Positions 9,010 to 17,298 of a stretch of 36,580 nt of DNA are shown here, piece by piece. The notes beneath the pieces were generated by a model. It searched no databases, was not told where the DNA came from, and saw nothing but the letters and a program-made list of their open reading frames with translations. Origin of the DNA: Burkholderiales bacterium (GTDB lineage: Bacteria > Pseudomonadota > Gammaproteobacteria > Burkholderiales > Burkholderiaceae_C); assembly GCA_019510465.1 (NCBI GenBank), contig JAEKKH010000156.1, forward strand, positions 1 through 36,580, given 5' to 3'. The first letter of the stretch is position 1. Every line of letters starts with the position of its first letter. Made by a program: the position numbers and the translations under genes.

Positions 9010-9726
9010 ATGCATGCCGAGGATTTCCATTCACCCGACGTCGCCGGCCTGCGCGCCGACCTCGCGCTCGCGCTGCGCGCCGCGGCGCACCACGGGCTCG
9101 CCGAGGGCATCTGCAACCATTTCAGCGTCGAGCTGCCCGACGGCTCCGACCGCTTCCTGCTCAACCCGCGCGGCCTGCTCTGGAGCGAGATCCAGGCCGA
9201 CGACATCATCCTGGTCGCCAACGACGGCACGCGGCTCGCGGGCCGCCATGAGGTCGAGTCCACCGCGATGTTCATCCACGCCGCGGTCCACCGCCTCGGG
9301 AAGCCCTGCGTGCTGCATACCCACATGCCGTATGCCACCGCGCTGACCCTGACCGCCGACCGCGCCCTCGACACCACCCTGTCGCAGAACGCCATGCGCT
9401 TCCACGGCCGCATCGCGGTCGACGCGCACTACAACGGCCTCGCGCTGGACGACGCCGAGGGCGAGCGCATCGCCCGCGCGATGGGTTCGGCCGACGTCGC
9501 CTTCCTCGGCAACCACGGCGTCATCGTCTGCGGCGAGCGGCTGGCGCACGCGTACGACGACCTCTACTTCCTCGAGCGCGCCTGCCTGCACCAGGTGCTG
9601 GCGCAGTCCACCGGCCGCCCGCTGGTGGCGGTCGACGAGGCGCTGGCCCGCCACGTCGGCGAGCAGACGCGCGGCGAGCGGCTGCAGTCGGAGCTGTTCT
9701 TCGAGGCGCTGCGGCGCATCTTGTGA
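9010..9726 (+). CDS. Class II aldolase/adducin family protein
   Basis: This is a zinc-dependent aldolase-fold protein of 238 residues (family 200-260). The catalytic pattern is intact: Glu83 in HEVESTAM, zinc ligands His103 and His105 in LHTHMPY, and His169 in FLGNHGVIVCG. The N-terminal anion-binding loop is ICNHFSVELPD. In this family substrates range from fuculose- or ribulose-phosphates to ureidoglycolate-type compounds, and many members are decarboxylases or of unknown substrate, so no specific reaction is assigned. The start is supported by an AGGGAG ribosome-binding site a few bases upstream; a TAGAGT at 8976-8981 could be its -10 box. It stands alone, divergent from the Gln-rich lipoprotein gene. 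Confidence 0.88.
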   Translation: MHAEDFHSPDVAGLRADLALALRAAAHHGLAEGICNHFSVELPDGSDRFLLNPRGLLWSEIQADDIILVANDGTRLAGRHEVESTAMFIHAAVHRLGKPCVLHTHMPYATALTLTADRALDTTLSQNAMRFHGRIAVDAHYNGLALDDAEGERIARAMGSADVAFLGNHGVIVCGERLAHAYDDLYFLERACLHQVLAQSTGRPLVAVDEALARHVGEQTRGERLQSELFFEALRRIL

Positions 9727-9785
9727 TGCGGCCTTTCCGCGCCGACGCGTTGCGCCGGCCGACTCGCCGTTGGCGCCAGGTCGTC

Positions 9786-10781
9786 CTACCGTTGACGTCG
9801 CTCGAGCCAGGGATCGAGCCGCACCATCCAGAGGTGGCTGTTCCCGTTATCCCACAGACGTGCGCGTTCGAGGTCGGCAAGGGTCTGCTCGCGCGTGCGG
9901 GGATAACCGGCCTGGAACGTCGCCGTGCTGTCGAAGTAGAGCGTCCGCCCGTCCGCGCCCAGGTGCGGGCCCTCCGCGCCGTCGTGGTTGACGGCCTCGC
10001 CGAGATCCTCCGGCGTGCTCCAGCGCGACCCTTGCCGGAACGAGATCACCAGGCGACCGTCGGCCCGGGCGGCCGGCTTGGTGCTGAACACGACGAACGA
10101 TTCGTCCGGAGCCACGGCGGGATCGCGTTCGTCGACCTCGGCTGGCCCGATGGCGACCGCAACAGGCTTCTGGTAGTGGCCGTCACGCCACTCGGACCGC
10201 AGCAGGTGATAGGTATGGGTCGAATTGTCCGGATGCTGGAACCAGAGCGTTCCGTCACGAGCGACGCTGGGTGAATACAGCCGCGTGTCGTCGTTGACGA
10301 TGGCGGGCAAGGCATGAGGCTCGCCCCATCCGGAGCCGACCTTGTCGACGCGCCAGAGATGCGAGCCGGCGCCGGGATGGACCCGGCCATCGAAGCCGCG
10401 TGCATCCAGCGGCTTGCCGCCGGCGACATCCGGTCGGTTCGAGCAAAAGACGATGAACGAACCATCGGGCGACATCGCGGGATCCAGGTCGCGCCATTCA
10501 CCCGAGAACGCCGCGATCTCCGGGCGGCTCCAGGTTCCATCGACTCGATGCGACTGCATGATCGTCGAGCCGCCCCCGGCAACCTCGTCGAACCAGGCCC
10601 AGTCGCCATCCGCGCTGAACGTGATCGCATTCACGTTGCCCGTCGCGGAGATCGTCCCGGGGGCGAAGACCTCCGGCACGCCCGGCGTCGACGCCGGAGC
10701 CCACGGATGGAACGACACGGCGCAAGCGGCCGCCAACAGGCGAAGCCGGTCCACGCGACTCGAAAACGCAGGTGCAATCAT
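9786..10781 (-). CDS. Exported TolB/WD40-like beta-propeller protein
   Basis: The 331-residue protein starts at an ATG with a good AGGAGA ribosome-binding site; a longer in-frame start (10874) is less likely. An N-terminal signal-like segment (RLRLLAAACAVSFHPWAPA) suggests export. The rest contains PD40/TolB-type blades: FSADGDWAWFDE, MSPDGSFIVFCSNRP, VARDGTLWFQHPD, VAPDESFVVFST and LGADGRTLYFDS. Such propellers bind proteins or ligands, and homologues are often annotated as WD40-like Pal-associated proteins, but the sequence shows no catalytic motif and the role is unknown. It is convergent with the class II aldolase gene (59 nt gap). Lower G/C at third positions than its neighbours is suggested by eye but not measured. 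Confidence 0.75.
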   Translation of the reverse strand: MIAPAFSSRVDRLRLLAAACAVSFHPWAPASTPGVPEVFAPGTISATGNVNAITFSADGDWAWFDEVAGGGSTIMQSHRVDGTWSRPEIAAFSGEWRDLDPAMSPDGSFIVFCSNRPDVAGGKPLDARGFDGRVHPGAGSHLWRVDKVGSGWGEPHALPAIVNDDTRLYSPSVARDGTLWFQHPDNSTHTYHLLRSEWRDGHYQKPVAVAIGPAEVDERDPAVAPDESFVVFSTKPAARADGRLVISFRQGSRWSTPEDLGEAVNHDGAEGPHLGADGRTLYFDSTATFQAGYPRTREQTLADLERARLWDNGNSHLWMVRLDPWLERRQR

Positions 10782-11049
10782 CGAAACGTTCTCCTGAACC
10801 AGGAGCATCGATATTGCCGCGATGGCGTGCCTGGCGGTCTCCGTCCATGCCTCCGAATCCGTCCTCCGTCGCAAACGTCCATCGCGCGCGTCTGCCGTCC
10901 GATCCGGCCGCCCTGGTGGCGGGCCGGTGCCAGCCCGACCGCGCTGTCGGACAAGGCCGCATCGGCGTCCACCGCCGAGCCGGCCGGCACCACGCTTGCC
11001 GCATCGGGGCCTCAGCCCGCACTGCCGGGCGCATCATGGAAGCGCCATC
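10782..11049. other. Intergenic region between propeller gene and 104-residue protein gene
   Basis: No recognisable gene lies in these 268 bp. One oddity is a five-codon reading frame MEAPS at 11036-11053, whose stop overlaps the ATG of the next gene as ATGA. It could be a short leader peptide coupled to that gene, or chance. Confidence 0.4.
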
Positions 11050-11364
11050 ATGAACAAGACCCTCATCGCCCTGCTCGCCGCCTCCGCCGCCACGCTGTCG
11101 CTCGGCGCCTATGCCGACGACGACACGATGACGCACACGGACGCCGGCGCCGCCAAGGCGCAGGCCAAGGCCGACTACAAGGCCGACAAGGCCCAGGCCA
11201 AGGCCGACTACCACGCCAACAAGGCGGCCTGCGAGCGCCACACCGAGGGCGCGGCGGAACGCGCATGCAGGCACGACGCCAAGGCCCAGGCCAAGGTGGA
11301 CAAGGCCGACGCCAAGCTGGACTACAAGCAGGACAAGGCCGACATCAAGTCCGAGACGAAGTAG
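11050..11364 (+). CDS. Small exported Lys/Ala/Asp-rich repeat protein
   Basis: The 104-residue protein begins with a clear Sec signal peptide, MNKTLIALLAASAATLSLGAYA, cleaved after about residue 22. The mature part consists of repeats such as AKAQAKADYKADKAQAKADY and KADAKLDYKQDKADIK, predicted as one long charged amphipathic helix, interrupted by CERHTEGAAERACRHDA with two cysteines that could form a disulfide. Similar short Lys/Ala/Asp-rich periplasmic proteins are common in Burkholderiales, usually unnamed or loosely compared with TolA. The function is not known; a periplasmic stress or envelope-associated helix is a guess. It lies directly upstream of the poly-His peptide gene, separated by a large hairpin. 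Confidence 0.8.
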   Translation: MNKTLIALLAASAATLSLGAYADDDTMTHTDAGAAKAQAKADYKADKAQAKADYHANKAACERHTEGAAERACRHDAKAQAKVDKADAKLDYKQDKADIKSETK

Positions 11365-11393
11365 GCCCCGAACCCGGGCCGCTTCGATCGATC

Positions 11394-11446
11394 GCGGCAG
11401 GGCCGGCACCGGCACGATGGTCAAGGTCCGGCGCCGGCCCTGTCGC
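11394..11446 (+). terminator. Large GC-rich hairpin after the 104-residue protein gene
   Basis: Two 19-nt arms (11394-11412 and 11428-11446) are complementary except for two positions, with a 15-nt loop. The core CAGGGCCGGC pairs with GCCGGCCCTG. It begins 30 nt past the stop codon. No T-run follows, so it may be a processing or attenuating structure rather than a classical intrinsic terminator. Confidence 0.5.
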
Positions 11447-11510
11447 GCTTGAGGCATGATGCCGGCCCCGGACACGAGTCCGGCCATCACCCCGGAAGAA
11501 AGAAGCTCCC

Positions 11511-11648
11511 ATGTCCTTGACCAAGCTCCTCGCGGTCGCCTGCGCGCTGTCGATGTTCGCCGTGGCGGCGCAGGCGCGTCCGCGCCATCACCACCGCCAT
11601 CACCACCACCATCATCACCATCACAAGCACCACCACGCCCAGCGCTGA
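11511..11648 (+). CDS. Exported polyhistidine micropeptide (45 residues)
   Basis: The gene is short, but it has a strong purine-rich ribosome-binding site (GGAAGAAAG) about 9 nt before the ATG and a textbook signal peptide MSLTKLLAVACALSMFAVAAQA with an AQA cleavage site at residue 22. The mature 23 residues contain 15 histidines: RPR, three His, Arg, nine His, Lys, three His, AQR. Histidine codons alternate CAC and CAT, so this is not a simple one-triplet slippage tract. A periplasmic Ni, Zn or Cu binding or buffering peptide is the natural inference; no family was recognised. Its stop is 38 nt before the end of the convergent M3 peptidase gene. Confidence 0.75.
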   Translation: MSLTKLLAVACALSMFAVAAQARPRHHHRHHHHHHHHHKHHHAQR

Positions 11649-11686
11649 GGGCGGCCGGCCCCGGAAGCGTCCGGGGCCCAGGCCCG

Positions 11687-13828
11687 TCACTCGGTGGCGG
11701 CCAGCCCGCGCTTGGTCAGCAGCGGGCCCACGTCCGGCGCGCCGCCGGTGAGGTCGCGGAACTCCTGCAGCGCGTCGACGCTGCCGCCGCGCGACAGCAG
11801 CGTCGCGCGGATGTGGTCGCCGACCTCGCGCGTCAGGCCGCCGTGCGCCAGCACCCAGTCGGTGGAGTCGGCCGCCAGCACCTCGCTCCAGATGTAGGAG
11901 TAGTAGCCCGCCGAGTAGTCGCCCGCGAATGCGTGCGAGAAGTAGGTGCTGCGATAGCGCGGGGGCACCGGCGGGAAGTCCAGTCCGGCGCGATGCAGCG
12001 CCGCCGCCTCGAACGTCGTCACGTCGGCGGCCGCCGGCACCTGCGCGGCCGGCAGCTGGTGCCAGGCCTGGTCCAGGAGCGTCGCCGCCAGGTATTCCGT
12101 CGTCGTGAAGCCCTGGTTGAAGCGCCTGGCCGCCTGCACCTTGGCGACCAGCGCCGGCGGGATCGCCTCGCCCGTCTTCCAGTGGCGCGCGAAGTGCGAC
12201 AGCACCTCGGGCGCCGTGGCCCACATCTCGTTGAACTGCGACGGGTACTCGACGAAATCGCGCGGCACGCCGGGGCTGGAGAATCGGGGGTACTTCACGT
12301 GCGACAGCATGCCGTGCAGCGCGTGGCCGAACTCGTGGAACGCGGTGGTGACCTCGTCCTGCGTCAGCAGCGTCGGCTCGCCGGCGGGCGGCTTGGGGAT
12401 GTTGAGGTTGTTGACGACGACCGGCTTGTCGCCGGTCAGGCCGTCCTGGGCCACGTACTCGTTCATCCAGGCGCCACCCAGCTTGTTGGGGCGCGCGTAC
12501 CAGTCGCCGATGAAGATCGCCAGCGGCGTGCCGTCGTGGTCGAACACGTCGAACACGCGCACCCCGGGCTCGTAGACAGGCAGGTCGTGGCGCTCCTTGA
12601 ACGTCAGCCCGTACAGCTTGCCGGCGGCGTAGAACACGCCATCGATCAGCACGTGGTCGAGCTCGTAGTAGGGCTTGAGCTGCGACTCGTCGAACGCGTA
12701 TTGCGCCTTGCGCAGCTTCTGCGTGTAGAAGTCCCAGTCGGCGGCCTGCAGCTTGAACCCGCCCTGCTCCGCATCGATCAGGGCCTGCAGCTGCGCCGCC
12801 TCCTTGTGCGCATTGATCACGGCCGGCGTGGCCAGTTGCGCGAGCAGCTTGTTCATCGTGGCCACCGAGCCCACCGTCTGCTCCGCGAGCTGGAACGCGG
12901 CGTGGTCCGGATAGCCCAGGAGCGCCGCGCGCTCGGCGCGCTTGCGCGCGAGCGCGGCGACGACGGCGCGGTTGTCGAACGCCCCGCCGCGGCTGCCGCG
13001 CGCGAGCGACGCCGCCATCACCTTCATGCGCGACGCATGGCTGGCGAGCTCGGCGAGCACCGGCTGGCCGGTGGTGTTGACCAGCTCGATGACGAACTTG
13101 CCCGGCTTGCCGGCCTTGGCCGCGGCGTCGGCGGCCGACTTGATCTCGGCATCGCTCAGGCCCGCCAGCTCGTCGCGGCCGTCGAAGGTGACGGCGGACG
13201 CGCCGCGCTCCTGGAGCGTGTTCTGTTCGAAGGTGATCTGCAGGCTCGCGAGCTCCGCGTTGAGCGCGCGCAACCTGGCCTTGCTCGCCTCGGGCAGCAT
13301 GGCGCCGGCGCGCACGAAGTCCTGGTGGTAGCGCCACAGCAGACGCGCGGATTCGGCGTCCAGGCCCAGCGTGTCGCGCCGGGCGTAGAGCGCGTCGATG
13401 CGCGCGAACAGGCGCGCGTCGAGGCGGATCTCGTCCTCGTGCGCGGCCAGCTTCGGCGCCATCGCGCGCTGCACGTCCTGCAGCCGCGGGTTGGTGTTCG
13501 AGCTGGTCAGGTTCTCGAAGACGCTGCGCACCCGATCGAGCGTGTGGCCCGAGCGCTCCATCGCGACGACGGTGTTGTCGAAGCTGGGCTTGTCCGGGTT
13601 GGAAGCGATGGCCGCGATCTCCTTGCGGTGCTCGGCGATCGCCTGCTCGAAGGCGGGCGCGAAGTCCTCGTCGCGGATCTGGTCGAAGCGCGGGTAGTGC
13701 AGCGGCAGCGTGCTCTCGACGAGCAGCGGGTTGGCGCGCGGCGCCTGGGCGGCATGGGCAACGCCCATCAGGGCAGGCAGGCAGGAGGCCACGAGCACGT
13801 GGCGCAAGGTCTTGGGCAGGGAGTGCAT
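11687..13828 (-). CDS. dcp: Exported M3-family peptidyl-dipeptidase (Dcp-like zinc peptidase)
   Basis: This is a zinc metallopeptidase of the M3 (thimet oligopeptidase) family, probably releasing C-terminal dipeptides from oligopeptides in the periplasm. The chosen start gives 713 residues with a signal peptide (LRHVLVASCLPALMGVAHA); the frame stays open upstream to 14455 but that extension looks non-coding. The zinc motif HEFGH is at residues 498-502 within TAFHEFGHALHG, and the third ligand Glu is in FVEYPSQFNEMW. C-terminal substrate-binding features YYSYIWSEVLAAD are also typical. E. coli Dcp is mainly cytoplasmic/periplasmic and lacks such a clear signal, whereas exported relatives are common in Xanthomonas and Burkholderiales. 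OpdA-type specificity cannot be excluded. Confidence 0.92.
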   Translation of the reverse strand: MHSLPKTLRHVLVASCLPALMGVAHAAQAPRANPLLVESTLPLHYPRFDQIRDEDFAPAFEQAIAEHRKEIAAIASNPDKPSFDNTVVAMERSGHTLDRVRSVFENLTSSNTNPRLQDVQRAMAPKLAAHEDEIRLDARLFARIDALYARRDTLGLDAESARLLWRYHQDFVRAGAMLPEASKARLRALNAELASLQITFEQNTLQERGASAVTFDGRDELAGLSDAEIKSAADAAAKAGKPGKFVIELVNTTGQPVLAELASHASRMKVMAASLARGSRGGAFDNRAVVAALARKRAERAALLGYPDHAAFQLAEQTVGSVATMNKLLAQLATPAVINAHKEAAQLQALIDAEQGGFKLQAADWDFYTQKLRKAQYAFDESQLKPYYELDHVLIDGVFYAAGKLYGLTFKERHDLPVYEPGVRVFDVFDHDGTPLAIFIGDWYARPNKLGGAWMNEYVAQDGLTGDKPVVVNNLNIPKPPAGEPTLLTQDEVTTAFHEFGHALHGMLSHVKYPRFSSPGVPRDFVEYPSQFNEMWATAPEVLSHFARHWKTGEAIPPALVAKVQAARRFNQGFTTTEYLAATLLDQAWHQLPAAQVPAAADVTTFEAAALHRAGLDFPPVPPRYRSTYFSHAFAGDYSAGYYSYIWSEVLAADSTDWVLAHGGLTREVGDHIRATLLSRGGSVDALQEFRDLTGGAPDVGPLLTKRGLAATE

Positions 13829-14165
13829 GAGCGGACGGGTGCTTGGCGCGGGTCGCGCCGTTGGGAGATGCGCCACTGCGCTTCTGGCGCGGGCCGCCCA
13901 GTCTACCGAGACGCGGCGACCGCCCGACCGGGCGCGTGCGCCCTTGCGATGAATGGCGGAACCGAGGGGTCCAGTGCCGGCCGGAGCGCGCCGGCCGGCG
14001 GCGCCTTCACGCCGAGTTTGCTGATCGTGCGTCCGGTGTTTCTCCATGCAAAGCTTGTTGGCAACCCGGCCATTCAAGACGACATTGGCCATCTCGGCGG
14101 TGACTTCGTTCCAACGACGCATCGACCGAACACACACACACCACGTCCCGAAAACGAGGGCAGCC
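13829..14165. other. Divergent intergenic region between dcp and the DUF1800 gene
   Basis: This 337-bp region should contain promoters for both neighbours, but no convincing -35/-10 pair was found. It includes a short CA-dinucleotide run near 14128-14141. An upstream in-frame ATG for the DUF1800 protein at 14046 would add 40 residues lacking signal-peptide character and was not used. Confidence 0.4.
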
Positions 14166-15911
14166 ATGACTGTCGACCTCCAGGAAGGCCTGCGTGCGCC
14201 CGCGTCACGCAGCGACTCGCCCGCGCCCGCCTCGGCGCTGTCCACGTTGTCGGCCCTGAGCGCCGCCACTTTCGCCGCCACGGCGCTGGCGGCCTGCGGC
14301 GGCGGTGGCGGCTCCTCGCCGACACCCTCGCCGTCGCCATCGCCCGAACCACCGCCACCGCCGCCACCGCCCCCCGCGCCCACCGCGGCCGAGGCCGCCC
14401 GCTTCCTCGCCCAGGCGTCGATGGGCGCGAGCCGCGCGGAGATCGCCAAGGTCATGAGCCTGGGCTACGCCGGCTGGCTCGACGCGCAGTTCGCGCTGCC
14501 GGTGACGGACTCGCGCTGGGACTGGCTCGTCGCGCAGGGCTATACCGCCGCCACGCACAAGAACGACCAGGCCGGCTTCGACGCGACGATGTGGCGCAAG
14601 CTGCTCAGCGCGCCCGACACGCTGCGCCAGCGCGTCACCTTCGCGCTCTCCGAGATCTGGGTCGTGGCCATCGACGGCCTGGTCGGCGGCGGCTGGAAGC
14701 AGTTCAACGCCGCGGCCTGGACCGACCTGCTCGAGGCCAACGCGTTCGGCAGCCATCGCGAGTGGCTCACGCACATGTCGCTGTCCGGCGCGATGGGCGA
14801 CTTCCTCACCTTCCGCGGATCCGCCAAGGAGGACGCCGCCAGCGGCGCGCTGCCCGACGAGAACTACGCCCGCGAGCTGATGCAGCTGTTCACGATCGGC
14901 CTCGTGATGCTCGAGGCCGACGGCACGCCGCAGCTCGCCAACGGCCAGACGACGCCGACGTACGGCCTGCCCGACATCACCGGGCTGGCGCGCGTGTTCA
15001 CCGGCTGGGACTTCGACCTGCAGGGCCAGAACGCGGCCACCGGCACCGCGACGCCCGACTTCCACCGGCGCCCGATGATCCAGGTCGCCAGGCGCTACGA
15101 GACCGGCGCGAAGGCCTTCCTCGGCACCACCATCCCCGACGGCACCGACGCGTACACGGGCCTGGGGCTGGCGCTCGACGCCATCGCCGCGCACCCGAAC
15201 GTCGCGCCCTTCCTCGCCCGCCAGCTGATCCAGCGCCTGGTCACCAGCAACCCGAGCCCGGCCTACGTGGCGCGCGTGGCGGCGGTGTTCGACGACGACG
15301 GCAGCGGCACGCGCGGCAACCTGAAGGCGGTGGTGCGCGCGCTGCTGCTCGACGCCGAGGCCCGCGCGCCGGGCGACGCCGACGGCTACGGCAAGCTGCG
15401 CGAGCCCGTCCTGCGCTTCACCGGCTGGGCACGCGCGTTCGGCGTCACCTCGCCGAGCGGCCTGTGGGACGTCGGCGACACCTCCGACGCCGCCAAGGGC
15501 CTCGCGCAGAGCCCCGGCCGCTCGCCGTCGGTGTTCAACTTCTTCCGGCCCGGCTACGTGCCGCCCAACACGTCCCTCGACGCGAACGAACTCGAGGCAC
15601 CCGAGTTCCAGATCGCCAACGAGTCGTCCGTCGTCGGCTGCGTGAACTACCTGCAGCGCGCCGTGCAGGGCTCGATCGCCGATCTCACGCCCGACTACGC
15701 GTCGCTGCTCGCGCTCGCCGACGACGCGGCCGCGCTGTTCGCCGAGATCAACCTCGTGCTGGCCGCCGGCCAGGTGAGCGCGGCCACGATCGCCGCGCTC
15801 GCGGCCGCGGTCTCGACGATGCCCACCGGCACCGACGCCACGCGCCGCGCCCGTGTCAACGCCGCGCTCGTGCTGGTGCTGGCCGCGCCCGAATACATCG
15901 TCCAGAAGTGA
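14166..15911 (+). CDS. DUF1800 family lipoprotein
   Basis: The 581-residue protein starts at an ATG behind a GAGGG ribosome-binding site. The N-terminus has a hydrophobic Ala/Leu-rich stretch ending LAAC with Cys44, then poly-Gly and a Ser-Pro/poly-Pro linker up to about residue 72, which fits a lipoprotein with a wall-like spacer. The body matches DUF1800: AARFLAQASMGASRAEI, LRQRVTFALSEIWVV, ENYARELMQLFTIG, GLARVFTGWDFD, FLARQLIQRLVTSNPSP and FNFFRPGYVPPN. DUF1800 proteins have no established biochemical function and are nearly always followed by a DUF1501 gene, as here (7 nt gap). The long N-region before the hydrophobic stretch is unusual for a lipoprotein signal. Confidence 0.9.
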   Translation: MTVDLQEGLRAPASRSDSPAPASALSTLSALSAATFAATALAACGGGGGSSPTPSPSPSPEPPPPPPPPPAPTAAEAARFLAQASMGASRAEIAKVMSLGYAGWLDAQFALPVTDSRWDWLVAQGYTAATHKNDQAGFDATMWRKLLSAPDTLRQRVTFALSEIWVVAIDGLVGGGWKQFNAAAWTDLLEANAFGSHREWLTHMSLSGAMGDFLTFRGSAKEDAASGALPDENYARELMQLFTIGLVMLEADGTPQLANGQTTPTYGLPDITGLARVFTGWDFDLQGQNAATGTATPDFHRRPMIQVARRYETGAKAFLGTTIPDGTDAYTGLGLALDAIAAHPNVAPFLARQLIQRLVTSNPSPAYVARVAAVFDDDGSGTRGNLKAVVRALLLDAEARAPGDADGYGKLREPVLRFTGWARAFGVTSPSGLWDVGDTSDAAKGLAQSPGRSPSVFNFFRPGYVPPNTSLDANELEAPEFQIANESSVVGCVNYLQRAVQGSIADLTPDYASLLALADDAAALFAEINLVLAAGQVSAATIAALAAAVSTMPTGTDATRRARVNAALVLVLAAPEYIVQK

Positions 15912-15918
15912 GGCCCGC

Positions 15919-17298
15919 ATGACCCACGACGCTTCCCGCCGCGCGTTCCTCAAGCGCTCCTCGATGCTGGCGATGGCCGGCGCCGCCGCGCCCTGGGCGC
16001 TGAACCTGGCCGCGATGAGCGAGGCCGCCGCCGCGACGGCCACCGACTACAAGGCGCTGGTGTGCGTGTTCCTGTACGGCGGCAACGACTACGGCAATAC
16101 CCTCATCCCGTATGACGCCACGCGCTACGCCGCCTACCAGGGCATGCGCCCCACGCTCGCCTACACGCAGGCCCAGCTGGCCGGCACGGTGCTGACCCCC
16201 GGCGTCGCGCTGGCCGGCGGCATGCAGTACGCGCTCGCGCCCGAGCTGTTGCCGCTCAAGGCCATCTTCGACAGCGGCAGGATGGGCGTGATGCTCAACG
16301 TCGGCACGCTGGTGCAGCCCACCACGAAGGCGCAATACACCGCGGGCAAGGTGCCGCTGCCGCCGCGGCTGTTCTCGCACAACGACCAGCAGTCGGTGTG
16401 GCAGGCCTCGTCGCCCGAGGGCGCCACGTCGGGCTGGGGCGGCCGCATGGGCGACCTGTTCGAGTCGGGCAACGGCAACGCCGTCTTCACATGCGTCAAC
16501 GTGTCGGGCAACGCCGTCTACCTTTCCGGCAGGACGGCCACGCAGTACCAGGTGTCCCCCAACGGGCCCGTCGCGCTGAACGGCGTCAGCCGGCCGCTGT
16601 TCGGATCGGCCGCGTGTTCGGCCGCGCTGCAGACCCTGGTGACGGCGCCGAGCACCCACCTGTTCGAGAACGAGTACAGCCGCATCAGCGCGCGCTCGCT
16701 GAGCGCCGGCAGCGCGCTGTCGGCGGCGCTGGACGCAGGCCCGGCGATCAGCACGCCCTTCCCCGCGCCCGGCACGAACCCGCTGGCCGATCAACTCAAG
16801 CTGGTGGCGCGCATGATCAGCACCGCCGATGCCGTCGGCGCGAAGCGCCAGGTGTTCTTCGTGTCGATGGGTGGCTTCGACAACCACGACGGTCTCGCGA
16901 CGATCCACCCCGGGCTGCTCGCCAGCCTCGCGCAGGCGCTCGGCGCGTTCTACGCCGCGACCCGGGAACTCCAGGTCGACCGCCAGGTCACCACCTTCAC
17001 GGCCTCGGACTTCGGCCGCACGCTCACCGCCAACGACGGCTCCGACCACGGCTGGGGCAGCATGCACTTCATGCTGGGCGGCGCCGTCAACGGCGGCCGC
17101 TACTACGGCACGCCGCCGGCGGTGGCCAACAACGGCCCCGACGACGTCGGCCAGGGCCGCCTGCTGCCGTCCACCTCGGTCGACCAGTACGCCGCGACGA
17201 TGGGCAAGTGGCTGGGCATCAGTGACACCGACCTGCTGACGGTGCTGCCCAACCTCGGCAACTGGGACGCGTCGCAGCGCAACCTGGGCTTCGTCTGA
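15919..17298 (+). CDS. DUF1501 family Tat-exported protein
   Basis: The 459-residue protein starts with a twin-arginine signal, SRRAFLKRSSMLAMAGAAAPWALN, so it is exported folded, probably with a bound cofactor or metal. DUF1501 hallmarks include LVCVFLYGGNDYGNTLIPYD near the N-terminus, FVSMGGFDNHDG, FTASDFGRTLTANDGSDHGWG and HFMLGGAVNGGRYYG. The His/Asp arrangement resembles the alkaline phosphatase/sulfatase superfamily fold, to which DUF1501 is related, but the substrate is unknown. The frame is open upstream into the DUF1800 gene; the ATG giving the Tat motif was chosen. It is co-transcribed with the DUF1800 gene and the two probably act together. Confidence 0.92.
   Translation: MTHDASRRAFLKRSSMLAMAGAAAPWALNLAAMSEAAAATATDYKALVCVFLYGGNDYGNTLIPYDATRYAAYQGMRPTLAYTQAQLAGTVLTPGVALAGGMQYALAPELLPLKAIFDSGRMGVMLNVGTLVQPTTKAQYTAGKVPLPPRLFSHNDQQSVWQASSPEGATSGWGGRMGDLFESGNGNAVFTCVNVSGNAVYLSGRTATQYQVSPNGPVALNGVSRPLFGSAACSAALQTLVTAPSTHLFENEYSRISARSLSAGSALSAALDAGPAISTPFPAPGTNPLADQLKLVARMISTADAVGAKRQVFFVSMGGFDNHDGLATIHPGLLASLAQALGAFYAATRELQVDRQVTTFTASDFGRTLTANDGSDHGWGSMHFMLGGAVNGGRYYGTPPAVANNGPDDVGQGRLLPSTSVDQYAATMGKWLGISDTDLLTVLPNLGNWDASQRNLGFV

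Noticed and set aside
10822-11364. A longer N-terminal extension of the 104-residue protein
   Set aside because: The extension is Arg/Pro-rich and would hide the obvious signal peptide starting at 11050.
11456-15922. A very long plus-strand open frame (about 1488 codons)
   Set aside because: It runs antisense to the M3 peptidase gene and then in the wrong frame of the DUF1800 gene; its composition is Arg/His/Gly-rich low complexity, a common shadow in GC-rich DNA.
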